Shown here in pieces: positions 8,293 to 16,346 of a stretch of 59,174 bases of DNA. How positions within the stretch are numbered: position 1 is the first letter of the stretch; the number at the start of each line of letters is the position of its first letter. The notes under the pieces were generated by a model. The model did no database searches and was not told where the DNA came from. It saw nothing but the letters and a program-made list of their open reading frames with translations. Origin of the DNA: Erysipelotrichaceae bacterium (GTDB lineage: Bacteria; Bacillota_I; Bacilli_A; Erysipelotrichales; Erysipelotrichaceae); the NCBI GenBank assembly GCA_017431405.1, contig JAFRLB010000011.1, positions 1 through 59,174 on the forward strand, in the 5' to 3' direction. The position numbers and the translations under genes are program-made.

Positions 8293-9130
8293 GAGCAAAT
8301 ACCACTTTATATTCTGAACCATAGCTTAACCTGTAATCTTCACATAAGTTACCGACTACTTCAGCTAAGCCCATCTTGTTAATTTCATTGTTATAGATCA
8401 TTACGCTGTGATCTTCAGCCTTACCAAATGAATCATAGTAAGGAATGAACTGGTCAAAGACAACTTCATCCCTCTTGTAAATGACAGTATGAACCTTATC
8501 GCCCATCCTGAACCCTGCCTTTAAGAAATCTCGTAAGGTAATGTTGGTCCAGAGATTACCGAAGTTAGGATCATTGATTTCAAACATTCCTTCGATCCTG
8601 TCTTCCTTAATAACAGGTTCAGCGATCTCATGTCTGACAATCTCACTTACCGGATATTCCCTGCCAACCTGTTCATAATTAATAATTCCGCTTGCCAGTC
8701 TAGCTGCGCAATAGCCAAACAAGTCACGGCCATGGAAGATCGATACGGCGCCATTGTCTTCACGATGCAGACGGTTGATTGTCTCATCAATTTCTCTGAC
8801 ACTTTCAATGCCAAAGTATCTGTCTACATGTGTTAAGGAACCGTTATCCGGTGTAACGATGTAATAACCGTTTTTGGTTTTGGCAACACAGGCCCTGCGG
8901 CTTGTTCCTACACCCGGGTCAACAACAGAAACAAATATCGTTCCCTTTGGCCAGAAATCAATGTACTGGTAAAGTCTGTATGATGCGCTCCAGGTATCAT
9001 ACTGAGGGATCTCATGAGTAGCGGTGATGATCTCAATGTCCAGGTCAACATTTTTGACAACGCCATACATGGCCGCTACAGCTCCTTCCTTATATGTAAA
9101 ATCAGTTTGAAATACTAACATTTTCTTCAT
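8285..9130 (-). CDS. SAM hydroxide adenosyltransferase family (DUF62) protein
   Basis: 281 residues, paralog of the next gene and the canonical copy. It carries LVFQTDF, VVDPGVGTSRR with Asp71 and Arg78, TPDNG, and FHGRD with His133, completing the Asp-Arg-His triad used for water activation in this family. The expected reaction is SAM plus water to adenosine and methionine. It lies 16 nt after ecfT and behind AAGGAGT, and is co-transcribed with the ECF transporter. The context suggests that the imported compound and SAM-derived adenosine or methionine metabolism are connected. Which substrate is transported is not shown by sequence. Confidence 0.9.
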   Translation of the reverse strand: MKKMLVFQTDFTYKEGAVAAMYGVVKNVDLDIEIITATHEIPQYDTWSASYRLYQYIDFWPKGTIFVSVVDPGVGTSRRACVAKTKNGYYIVTPDNGSLTHVDRYFGIESVREIDETINRLHREDNGAVSIFHGRDLFGYCAARLASGIINYEQVGREYPVSEIVRHEIAEPVIKEDRIEGMFEINDPNFGNLWTNITLRDFLKAGFRMGDKVHTVIYKRDEVVFDQFIPYYDSFGKAEDHSVMIYNNEINKMGLAEVVGNLCEDYRLSYGSEYKVVFAHE

Positions 9131-9146
9131 AAAAAACTACTACTCC

Positions 9147-9977
9147 TTAAATGAATGGATTATATATGTTACTGCCGCCCTGGTTGGTAACGATCATACC
9201 GACGATAAACAGAATTGCACAGAATGCTATTACTGAATAGTCAGCCGTTGTAAGCTTCTTCTTGACATACCAGGTTCTCTTCTTATTCTTACCAAAACTT
9301 CGCAGCTGCATTGAATTGGAAATCGTATCAATGCGCTGTAAGGAAGTAAGAACCAGCGGCAATAAGATCTTGACCGCATTCTTAACTCTTTCAACAAGTT
9401 TAACATCCTTGCCCAAGCCAACGCCTCTGGCTTCCTGACTCTGGGCTATTTCATGATAGTCCTTCTGAATGTCAGGAATGTAACGCAAGGCCAGTGATAC
9501 GGAATAACTGACTCTGTATGGCACACCGATTGCGCTTAATGAAGCCGCAAACTCAGATGGGTTGGTTGTTGAAATGAATAATATTGCGATAGGGAAACCT
9601 ATGACATATTTCAGGGCAACGTTGAACTGATAGAACATCTGTTCTGCCGTAACATAATATCTGCCTACCAGATGAAACAATACCGTTCTGGTGCCATACA
9701 TTTCCGTGCCGTAATCCGGGTTAAACAGAAACAGCAATATGAAGTTAAAGGTAATGAATATTACCAAGAACGTACTCATGAGTCTGATTTCTGACAGTTT
9801 GATCTTACTCAAACGGAAACCCAGTAATGACAGTAACAGTAATACGATCAGTACTCTGGTATCAAATGACAAGCCACACAACACTGAGAAAGTCAGGAAG
9901 ATGATGAGCTTGGTCGTACCGGAAAGACGGTGAATGAAACTGTCTTTTGGAATGTAATTAAGTACACGGTTATTCAT
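9147..9977 (-). CDS. ecfT: ECF transporter T component
   Basis: 276-residue transmembrane coupling protein of an energy-coupling-factor transporter. It has hydrophobic helices in the first 120 residues and then the cytoplasmic coupling region with the ARG signature (SQEARGVGLG) and LRSFGKNK. The start ATG 9977 overlaps the ecfA stop by 8 nt (ATGAATAA) and has GGGAG upstream. A longer reading into ecfA lacks a ribosome binding site. Works with the fused ATPase and the S component of this operon. Confidence 0.92.
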   Translation of the reverse strand: MNNRVLNYIPKDSFIHRLSGTTKLIIFLTFSVLCGLSFDTRVLIVLLLLSLLGFRLSKIKLSEIRLMSTFLVIFITFNFILLFLFNPDYGTEMYGTRTVLFHLVGRYYVTAEQMFYQFNVALKYVIGFPIAILFISTTNPSEFAASLSAIGVPYRVSYSVSLALRYIPDIQKDYHEIAQSQEARGVGLGKDVKLVERVKNAVKILLPLVLTSLQRIDTISNSMQLRSFGKNKKRTWYVKKKLTTADYSVIAFCAILFIVGMIVTNQGGSNIYNPFI

Positions 9978-11688
9978 GTTCTCTCTCCCTTCTGTCACAG
10001 TCAATGAAGCAGTCAACGAAGCTGACCGGATCATCTATGCCGCACATAGTGGCAAGATTGAATAAGCTTGTTTCCTTCAGGGCTGCCTTTTCAACAAGTT
10101 CAGGGTCACAAAGCACGGCACTGCCGGCCTTGTCATCAACCATCTGACCATTAGAGAAAACAATTGCTCTGGATGTATATTCCAGCATTAAGTGCATGTC
10201 ATGAGTAACAATTATTACCGTTATACCCTGCTTGTTAAGATCCTTTAAGAATTCCATGATTTCCGTATAGTGACGCAAGTCCTGACCGGCCGTAGGTTCA
10301 TCAAGAATGATTACTTCCGGTCCCATTACCAAGATTGAGGCAATGGTAACTCTCTTTTTCTGACCAAAGCTCAAGGCGCTTATCGGCCAGTTACGGAATT
10401 CATATAGGCCGCATACCTTTAAGGTTTCATATACTCTTTCCTGAATCTCTTCCTTGCTTAAGCCGATATTGGCAATACCCATGGCAACTTCATCAAAGAT
10501 CTGGATCTGGGAAATCATCTGGTTAGGGTTCTGCATGACATAACCGATGTGAGCCGCCCTGTGACGGATGGTCGTATCGGTTACATCTTTACCTTTGAAG
10601 AATACCTTGCCCTTCTGAGGCTTTTCAAAACCACAGACCAATTTACAGAAGGTACTCTTGCCGGCACCGTTTCTGCCCACGATCGATAACATTTCTCCCT
10701 TTCTGATCTTGACGTTAATGTCGTTTAAGACATATTCCTTACCATCATAGGCAAAGCTCAGATCCTGAGTTTCCAAGATATAATTGTTATCATTAACCGT
10801 CTGTTGACGCTGTTGGGAGAGGTACCAGTCTCTGACTGAATTAACTTCTTCCTTTTCCAGATTCAACTGACGGATATTGTCTATGTGTTCAACTTTATTA
10901 ATATCTGCAGAGGCATATTTCAAGGCTGTGAGATACAATGGTTCTCTGATGCCATATTCATTTAACAGTGGGCTTCTTAACATGTCCTGAGGTTTCTTAT
11001 CGGCAACGATGCAGCCATCAGCCATTAATAAGATCCTGTCAACATTTTCCCACAGGGCATCTTCAATACGGTGTTCAATTATTACAACAGTCGTATTGGT
11101 TTCCTTCTTCAGTTTTTCAATTAATTCAATTGCGCCCTTTCCTGTTGCCGGGTCAAGGTTTGCCAGAGGTTCATCAAACAGTAAGATCTTAACATCATCA
11201 ACCAATACACCGGCCATTGAAACACGCTGCTTCTGGCCGCCTGACAAATCGTAAGGAGCCTTCTTCATGTGCTTTTCAATGCCAACCTGCATTGCGGCAT
11301 GATCTGTTAATTCAATCATCCTGCCCTGTTCAATACAGTCATTCTCCAAGGCAAAGGCAATGTCTTCACCTACCGTTAAGCCAACAAACTGACCATCTGG
11401 GTCCTGTAAGACCGTACCGACTCTGGTTGAAAGCTCAAAGATTGAAGAATTCTTTGTCTCTATGCCGTCAACTGTTAAAGAGCCTTCGATCTTGCCATTA
11501 TAGGAAAATGGAATAAGGCCGTTGATGCAATTGCCTAAGGTGCTCTTACCTGAGCCTGAGGCTCCGCAGATCAGAATCTTTTCCCCCGGATAAATGTCCA
11601 GATTGATGTCCTTTAAGGTAGGACGCTTCTGAGCATTGTATTGGAATGAAAAGTTCTTAAAACTGATTATTGGGGTCATTTCACTCAT
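9970..11688 (-). CDS. ecfA: ECF transporter ATPase, two ABC domains fused
   Basis: 572 residues holding both ATPase domains in one chain. Domain 1 has Walker A GASGSGKST, signature LSGGQKQ and Walker B ILLFDEP. Domain 2, from about residue 300, has GRNGAGKST, LSFGQKK and VIILDEP. ECF modules usually encode the two as EcfA1 and EcfA2, though fused forms are known. The start ATG (MSEMTP) has AGAGGT 6 nt upstream; an ATG two codons earlier sits on that site. A large hairpin terminator separates it from the S gene, so the S component is probably made in excess. Confidence 0.95.
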   Translation of the reverse strand: MSEMTPIISFKNFSFQYNAQKRPTLKDINLDIYPGEKILICGASGSGKSTLGNCINGLIPFSYNGKIEGSLTVDGIETKNSSIFELSTRVGTVLQDPDGQFVGLTVGEDIAFALENDCIEQGRMIELTDHAAMQVGIEKHMKKAPYDLSGGQKQRVSMAGVLVDDVKILLFDEPLANLDPATGKGAIELIEKLKKETNTTVVIIEHRIEDALWENVDRILLMADGCIVADKKPQDMLRSPLLNEYGIREPLYLTALKYASADINKVEHIDNIRQLNLEKEEVNSVRDWYLSQQRQQTVNDNNYILETQDLSFAYDGKEYVLNDINVKIRKGEMLSIVGRNGAGKSTFCKLVCGFEKPQKGKVFFKGKDVTDTTIRHRAAHIGYVMQNPNQMISQIQIFDEVAMGIANIGLSKEEIQERVYETLKVCGLYEFRNWPISALSFGQKKRVTIASILVMGPEVIILDEPTAGQDLRHYTEIMEFLKDLNKQGITVIIVTHDMHLMLEYTSRAIVFSNGQMVDDKAGSAVLCDPELVEKAALKETSLFNLATMCGIDDPVSFVDCFIDCDRREREHE

Positions 11689-11710
11689 AAACATACCTCT
11701 TTAAGAAAAC

Positions 11711-11763
11711 AAAAAAAGGCTTACAGTTCATTCAGGTCATAGACCGGAACTAACTTTAAGCCT
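11711..11763 (-). terminator. hairpin terminator/attenuator between ecfS and ecfA
   Basis: On the minus strand AGGCTT...CCGGTC (11763-11742) folds on GACC...AAGCCT (about 11738-11717) with small internal loops, followed by seven T (11717-11711). Partial read-through would set the ratio of S component to energising module. Confidence 0.75.
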
Positions 11764-11778
11764 GTAAAATACAAATCG

Positions 11779-12324
11779 TTATTCCTTATCCAGTGAACCA
11801 GTCTTAGCGATTGTCTTTGAATAGCCGTACAGTAATAAACCGCCGATTACCATTGCACATAAGAAGTCTGCGATAGCAGCTACAGCTAACTGTGCAACAA
11901 CGATCTTGAAGTCTTCCTTGTAAATGACTACGTCACCTACAGCTGCGATGATAGGCCATGCAACTACATTAGCCAAGCAGTTTGCGATTGCGAAGTTAAC
12001 AAGAGCCTTCTTGCCGAATTCGCCGCTTTCAATGTTGATCTTCTTAGCGAATAAACCAACGATTAAGCCATATACGGCTGTACCGAATGCCCATGACCAC
12101 CAAACGCCACCCCAGCTCATGTCTGTGAGAACGTGACCGATGAAACCTGACAGACAGCCAACAACTGGTCCGTAGACTACAGCGAAGAATGACTGGATTC
12201 CATACTGGAAGGCAATGTTGGTATTAGGAATACCACTTGGAACTGCTACGAAACGGGCTAATACGAAGAATAATGCAGCACCGATACCAGTAGCAACTAC
12301 TTTTTTAACAGCATCGTTTTTCAT
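11779..12324 (-). CDS. ECF transporter S component, UPF0397 type
   Basis: 181-residue substrate-binding membrane protein. VVATGIGAALFFVLARF, the PNTNIAFQYG segment, FGPVVG-like VYGPVVGCLSGFIGH and the SWGGVWWSW motif fit UPF0397-type EcfS proteins. Six hydrophobic helices. Its substrate is unassigned. Operon partners are the A and T proteins and two DUF62 SAM hydrolases, which hints at a methionine- or adenosine-related compound. AAAGGGGAT stands about 9 nt ahead of the ATG. Confidence 0.88.
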   Translation of the reverse strand: MKNDAVKKVVATGIGAALFFVLARFVAVPSGIPNTNIAFQYGIQSFFAVVYGPVVGCLSGFIGHVLTDMSWGGVWWSWAFGTAVYGLIVGLFAKKINIESGEFGKKALVNFAIANCLANVVAWPIIAAVGDVVIYKEDFKIVVAQLAVAAIADFLCAMVIGGLLLYGYSKTIAKTGSLDKE

Positions 12325-12354
12325 AAATGTTCATCCCCTTTGTTTAACTTAATA

Positions 12355-12383
12355 ATCTTATCATTATTACGGTTATGATTCAA
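12355..12383 (-). promoter_or_regulatory. promoter of the ECF/DUF62 operon
   Basis: On the minus strand TTGAAT (12383-12378), 17-bp spacer, TAAGAT (12360-12355), giving a leader of about 25 nt. No riboswitch fits in that space. Confidence 0.55.
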
Positions 12384-12419
12384 GAAATACCACCGTATAA
12401 CTGATCATATTGAACTTTG

Positions 12420-12443
12420 ATGTCTCATTTCAGAGACATTTTT
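12420..12443 (+). terminator. hairpin with T run on the plus strand
   Basis: ATGTCTC (12420-12426) pairs with GAGACAT (12433-12439) and is followed by T on the plus strand only. No rightward gene precedes it. It may stop antisense transcription or simply stabilise the 3' end of the SGNH mRNA. Confidence 0.35.
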
Positions 12444-13125
12444 ATCTTTCAATAAAGCTGTTACAGATGAGTTCCGCAAACATCTTATTGCCGGTGGCAT
12501 TTGGATGTACGCCATCGTCAAACCACTCTGGATGGTTCTGGGTATACTCATGCAGATCAATGACTTCCAGATTCAGCTGTTCACCAATCTTCTTAACAAT
12601 TTGGACAATGTAATTATCAATGTTACCGGCATCGATATCAAATTCTACCACACCTGTTTCAGGATCCGGGTAACACTGCGGTGGGGTCATCAAAATTACT
12701 CTTGGTTTATGTGGCAGATCCATATAACTTCTGACAAAGAACAGATACTCGTTCTTAAATCTTTTCTCATGCCAGTTATATGGTTTGGCATCATTAGTAC
12801 CCAGCATCAGAATGTATGTATCTGCCTGTACGCTCTGGGAAACCTTATAGTACCTTTCCTTTGTATATGGATAGTCACCACTGCTCAGCAGCGTTCTGCC
12901 ACTGATTCCATAGTTAAGGACCTGATAATCATTTCCCAGTAATTCATTCAGATAGTATTCCCAGGTATATTCTGTCTGCCCCTGTACACCAGCGCCATAA
13001 GTTATGCTGTCACCGATGCAGGCAATTAACTTCTTTCCCTCAATTACCTTAGGAGCCGGCATTAAACCTAAGCCCTTTAAAAAGAGGCTATGAATGACTT
13101 TCTCAGATAATAGTTCAATTGGCAT
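12442..13125 (-). CDS. SGNH/GDSL-family hydrolase (esterase)
   Basis: 227 residues with the four SGNH blocks: IGDSITYG (nucleophile Ser), NYGISG, GTNDA (Asn) and DDGVHPN (catalytic Asp and His). A cytoplasmic esterase or deacetylase of unknown substrate. There is no signal peptide, so it is not the secreted lipase type. Single gene between the ECF operon and a divergent micro-unit, with a GAGGAAA site before the ATG. Confidence 0.9.
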   Translation of the reverse strand: MPIELLSEKVIHSLFLKGLGLMPAPKVIEGKKLIACIGDSITYGAGVQGQTEYTWEYYLNELLGNDYQVLNYGISGRTLLSSGDYPYTKERYYKVSQSVQADTYILMLGTNDAKPYNWHEKRFKNEYLFFVRSYMDLPHKPRVILMTPPQCYPDPETGVVEFDIDAGNIDNYIVQIVKKIGEQLNLEVIDLHEYTQNHPEWFDDGVHPNATGNKMFAELICNSFIER

Positions 13126-13190
13126 TATTTTTTCCTCGCTTATTTATTAATAATTATAGCATTCCGCAATTGTAAATTCTGTGTATTTTA

Positions 13191-13220
13191 TTGGATTTTT
13201 AGTTTCTGTTTTTCTAAAAT
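13191..13220 (+). promoter_or_regulatory. promoter of the micro-unit
   Basis: TTGGAT (13191-13196), 18-bp spacer, TAAAAT (13215-13220), pointing right into a short frame with a good ribosome binding site. Confidence 0.5.
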
Positions 13221-13249
13221 ATTGAATGTTTCAAAAAGAGGATGCACTT

Positions 13250-13285
13250 ATGAAAAACAACAAATGGCTTTATTCCATCTGGTAG
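13250..13285 (+). CDS. 11-residue peptide MKNNKWLYSIW, leader-like
   Basis: A minimal frame with GAGGA seven nt before the ATG, two Trp codons (6 and 11) and a TAG stop right after the last Trp. It sits in a complete micro-unit: promoter at 13191-13220, predicted start near 13227, strong terminator at 13352-13380, about 155 nt in all. It looks like a Trp-type attenuator leader without a downstream biosynthetic gene, because the next genes run on the other strand. It could be an orphan trans-acting leader RNA, a microprotein or a relic. The remainder of this 365-bp gap shows nothing else. Confidence 0.4.
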   Translation: MKNNKWLYSIW

Positions 13286-13351
13286 ACCATTCACCTTTCT
13301 ACTACAACATTAACGTCATAGTTAAATATCCGGCATTACTTTTAAAACCAT

Positions 13352-13380
13352 AAAAAAAGGAACTCATAAGTTCCTTTTTT
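13352..13380. terminator. bidirectional terminator
   Basis: Seven A, GGAACT (13359-13364), CATA loop, AGTTCC (13369-13374), six T. Ends the rightward micro-unit and the leftward PTS operon. Confidence 0.88.
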
Positions 13381-13490
13381 ATTACAGATGCATTTTTCCA
13401 GAATATCTCGTACCCGCAACGAGCAATGCTCTTAAATATTCATCCAGGGGAGAAGACTACATCTGTTTCCCAGCATTAATAACTTAAATT

Positions 13491-14360
13491 CTAATAAACA
13501 CCTGATACCTTACCGATAGCGGTTAAGATAGCTGCCAATACAGCGATCAAGCCCATGAGCTTCATTGGAGACCATTTCTTCTTAGAATACAGATAGTAAA
13601 CTAATAAGGTTAAGCCTAATGGTAAGATCTTAGGGAAAATGCTGTTGAGCATGTTATCAGCGTTGAATAATACTACTGTGTTGTAAACAACTTCTGCACC
13701 TGTATAGTCAGCTACTTCCTTAGTGATCTGAATTGGTAATGAAGCTGAAACGAATGAAGCAGTTAATGCACCGGTAACAATTAAACCAACCAATGTCAAA
13801 GCATTTGTCAGCTTATCAAGCTTGCCTGATGCCATTAAGTTCTGTAATCCCTCTAAGCCTGATCTGTAACCTAATCTGAATAAGTTCCAGCTTAAGATGC
13901 AGGTGCCGATAGGATAGGCAAGCAGATAAATTACTGCACCGATCCAGGCGGTTGATGGATTAGCTTCTGCGATTGACAGACAAATTGTCAGCAGAATTGG
14001 GATGATTGTTGCGACCCATAATGAGTCACCAATTGCACTTGTAGGACCAATTAAGGCAACCTTTACTGATTCAATTACTTCAGGAGTACACTGGCCATTT
14101 GCCAATGATTCTTCCAAGGCACAGGTAATGCCGTTACAGATTGAACCAACCTGTGATTCAGTATTGAACAATGTAATGTGTCTGTTTAAGGCAGCTGCCT
14201 TTTCTTCCTTTGTATCATATAATTCATCAATTACCGGAGCCATTGACTGACCAAATGCCATACCCAGCATTGATTCAGCCTGCTGTGAACAGCCGTTCCA
14301 GAAGAACCAGTTTAAGAAAGACTTCTTTAATGTCTTTGGACTTATTTTCTTTTCAGCCAT
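13491..14360 (-). CDS. PTS mannose/fructose/sorbose family IID component
   Basis: 289-residue membrane subunit of a mannose-class PTS permease, forming the sugar channel with IIC. It begins with the typical soluble N-terminus (FLNWFFWNGCSQQAESMLGMAFGQ), shows the GPTSAIGDSLWVATIIPI segment of EIID, and has C-terminal hydrophobic helices. Last gene of a five-gene operon (GNAT, PIG-L, IIB, IIC, IID), 3 nt after IIC, with AGGAGG upstream. No IIA gene accompanies it in this window. Confidence 0.93.
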   Translation of the reverse strand: MAEKKISPKTLKKSFLNWFFWNGCSQQAESMLGMAFGQSMAPVIDELYDTKEEKAAALNRHITLFNTESQVGSICNGITCALEESLANGQCTPEVIESVKVALIGPTSAIGDSLWVATIIPILLTICLSIAEANPSTAWIGAVIYLLAYPIGTCILSWNLFRLGYRSGLEGLQNLMASGKLDKLTNALTLVGLIVTGALTASFVSASLPIQITKEVADYTGAEVVYNTVVLFNADNMLNSIFPKILPLGLTLLVYYLYSKKKWSPMKLMGLIAVLAAILTAIGKVSGVY

Positions 14361-14363
14361 GAT

Positions 14364-15137
14364 TTAAGCCTCCTTTGTTTCAGCAGCATAGAAGACAACA
14401 CCAACGATTGTTGCGATTACTGCTACTGCCATTGTTGACAGATTGAAATATGTAACAAGAATGAAGCCTGCTAAGAAGACAGCGTAATGCCAGCCCTTCT
14501 TTACTAAGAATGACAGAATTATACCCATTCCAAGAGCAGCCATCATGCCACCGAATACTGATAAGAACTGTGTTAACCAGCCAGGGATCATGTTAGCGAA
14601 ATCAGCCTGTGCAGATCCTAAGTTAAGTGCTGATAAGACGATTACTGCAGGAATGAATCTGCAGGCAAAACCGATTATCTGACCACCGACAACGTTAGGA
14701 ACATACATGTGCTTTGTATCACCTGCATCAGCATATTTCTTGGCAAGTCTGTTTAATGGCAGGTTAAGTGCATATGATAAGTTCCACATTAACTGACCAA
14801 CAAATCCACCGATACCGGCAAACAATACTGCGTAACCAATCAGTTCAGAAGCACCAGCACCCTTACCGAACATGATTGCTCCAGCAGTACCGATGTAAGT
14901 TGCATATGACAAATCCCATGCAACAGCTCCACCTGGAGTTACTGAACCCATGTACATGATCTGTAATGGTATGCCTACTACCATTGCATCCTGTAAATCT
15001 CCGGTAATAACACCTACTACAAATGAAGCAACTAATGGTCTACCTAAAGCGTACCAGCCAATTGTATTACCTACAATTGAGCCGATGGAACCAAGATAGA
15101 CAAATAGTGCAACCAGAACAATTTGAATTGTACTCAT
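14364..15137 (-). CDS. PTS mannose/fructose/sorbose family IIC component
   Basis: 257-residue EIIC permease with about eight to nine hydrophobic segments. The YLGSIGSIVGNTIGWYALGRPL start and GIPLQIMYMGSVTPGGAVAWD motif are typical of mannose-class IIC. Binds the sugar in the membrane while IIB phosphorylates it. Located between IIB and IID in the usual B-C-D order. Confidence 0.94.
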   Translation of the reverse strand: MSTIQIVLVALFVYLGSIGSIVGNTIGWYALGRPLVASFVVGVITGDLQDAMVVGIPLQIMYMGSVTPGGAVAWDLSYATYIGTAGAIMFGKGAGASELIGYAVLFAGIGGFVGQLMWNLSYALNLPLNRLAKKYADAGDTKHMYVPNVVGGQIIGFACRFIPAVIVLSALNLGSAQADFANMIPGWLTQFLSVFGGMMAALGMGIILSFLVKKGWHYAVFLAGFILVTYFNLSTMAVAVIATIVGVVFYAAETKEA

Positions 15138-15164
15138 AATTATCTCCTTCTTTTCCTTTATTCC

Positions 15165-15653
15165 TTATAATGTTTTCTTAAAGTCTGCCCAGGTTGTCAT
15201 GCTGGTTGTTGGCAATTGCTGGAAACAGACTTTTAATCCTGATTCAACAAGTTCATCAATTGTCTTTACATCTTCATCAGATAAGAAGAATATGCCTGTG
15301 GCACCAGATAACTGATGATTTGTATCACTTCTTTTGGCAATGTTGCCTAAGTAAATGATTTCACAATCCTTTATTACTTCCTTCAGTTTTCCCAGAACTG
15401 AAGGAAACTTTACGATGAGCAATCTTGTAACATCAGAAGGTTTGCTTAATAAATCAATGGCCTCTGCACTTGTAACAAAACTTGTCTTATAGTTCTTTGG
15501 AACACCCATGGTCATGATTGACTTCAGCATTGGGTTGGCTGCTGATACATCATCAACAGCGATTATTTCCTTAATGCCTAATGTCGGGCCCCAGGCCATT
15601 ACGGTCTGACCATGAACCAGACGGTCATCTACTCTTACGTATAACTTTCCCAT
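15165..15653 (-). CDS. PTS mannose/fructose/sorbose family IIB component
   Basis: 162-residue cytoplasmic EIIB domain. The phosphorylated residue is His14 in VDDRLVHGQ, as in all mannose-class IIB proteins. IIA must supply the phosphate but is absent here, so it is probably shared with another PTS elsewhere. AAGGTGA precedes the ATG, and the gene lies 11 nt after the deacetylase. Confidence 0.95.
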   Translation of the reverse strand: MGKLYVRVDDRLVHGQTVMAWGPTLGIKEIIAVDDVSAANPMLKSIMTMGVPKNYKTSFVTSAEAIDLLSKPSDVTRLLIVKFPSVLGKLKEVIKDCEIIYLGNIAKRSDTNHQLSGATGIFFLSDEDVKTIDELVESGLKVCFQQLPTTSMTTWADFKKTL

Positions 15654-15664
15654 TGTCGTTCACC

Positions 15665-16345
15665 TTACCACATTTCATTTTCAATTAATGAGGCATGCAT
15701 GTAGCATACTGTTGGGCCATCTGTGCCGGCCTCAATTGATCTAACCTTCAGATTTGTTGGGTAGTATTTCTGATAAGGGAAATCATTGACCCCACCTCTG
15801 AATACTGTGTACGTATTCAAGGCCTTATACCACTGGTCTACTTCCTCTTGTGTTAATACAAAGTATGACTGAGGAATGAATCCAACTAAGTCTTCAAATG
15901 TTTCACCATAAACCAGTTTGATGTTTGAACCTTTCTGATGCATGTGCTTTACGGCAGTAACAACAGCATCATGAGTATTGATGTGTCTTGGATGCATTGA
16001 GCCACGCCAGTGAGTAATGACCAGATCAACCTTTTCATCAGTAAAGTATTTTTCCAGACGGTCAGCGAACTCTGCAGTTGAAGGCATGTTTGAACTTACA
16101 TAGCCTAACCAGATTGAATCACCGCCTAAATGTTCTGCAGCGATCTTATTCTGTTCCAGTAATTGCTTAAGATATGCTTCGCATTCTTCCTTGGTAGCGT
16201 TTGGATCTTCTAATCTTCCTTGGGTTACGTGCATACATGTTACATGTGCTCCCTGTCTGGCATAACGAAGTAATAATGGTCCGCCCATTAACTCAGCATC
16301 GAGACTATGTGCACCGATTGAAACTACTCTTTTAATGTTGCTCAT
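15665..16345 (-). CDS. PIG-L/LmbE-family deacetylase with variant motif
   Basis: 226 residues. The family zinc motif A-H-P-D-D reads A-H-S-L-D here (His13, Leu15, Asp16). The two zinc ligands remain, but the residue that serves as general base in MshB-type enzymes (Asp15) is Leu. The second motif HPRH (118-121) supplies the third ligand. Expected role is de-N-acetylation of an N-acetyl amino sugar or derivative, or a changed activity because of Leu15. It sits between a PTS and a tandem GNAT protein, which suggests remodelling of the acyl group on an imported amino sugar. Confidence 0.85.
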   Translation of the reverse strand: MSNIKRVVSIGAHSLDAELMGGPLLLRYARQGAHVTCMHVTQGRLEDPNATKEECEAYLKQLLEQNKIAAEHLGGDSIWLGYVSSNMPSTAEFADRLEKYFTDEKVDLVITHWRGSMHPRHINTHDAVVTAVKHMHQKGSNIKLVYGETFEDLVGFIPQSYFVLTQEEVDQWYKALNTYTVFRGGVNDFPYQKYYPTNLKVRSIEAGTDGPTVCYMHASLIENEMW

Positions 16346-16346
16346 G

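Noticed and set aside
11009..11516. Rightward frames opposite the fused ecfA gene
   Set aside because: They are shadows of the Walker-motif regions on the other strand, without ribosome binding sites or sensible composition.
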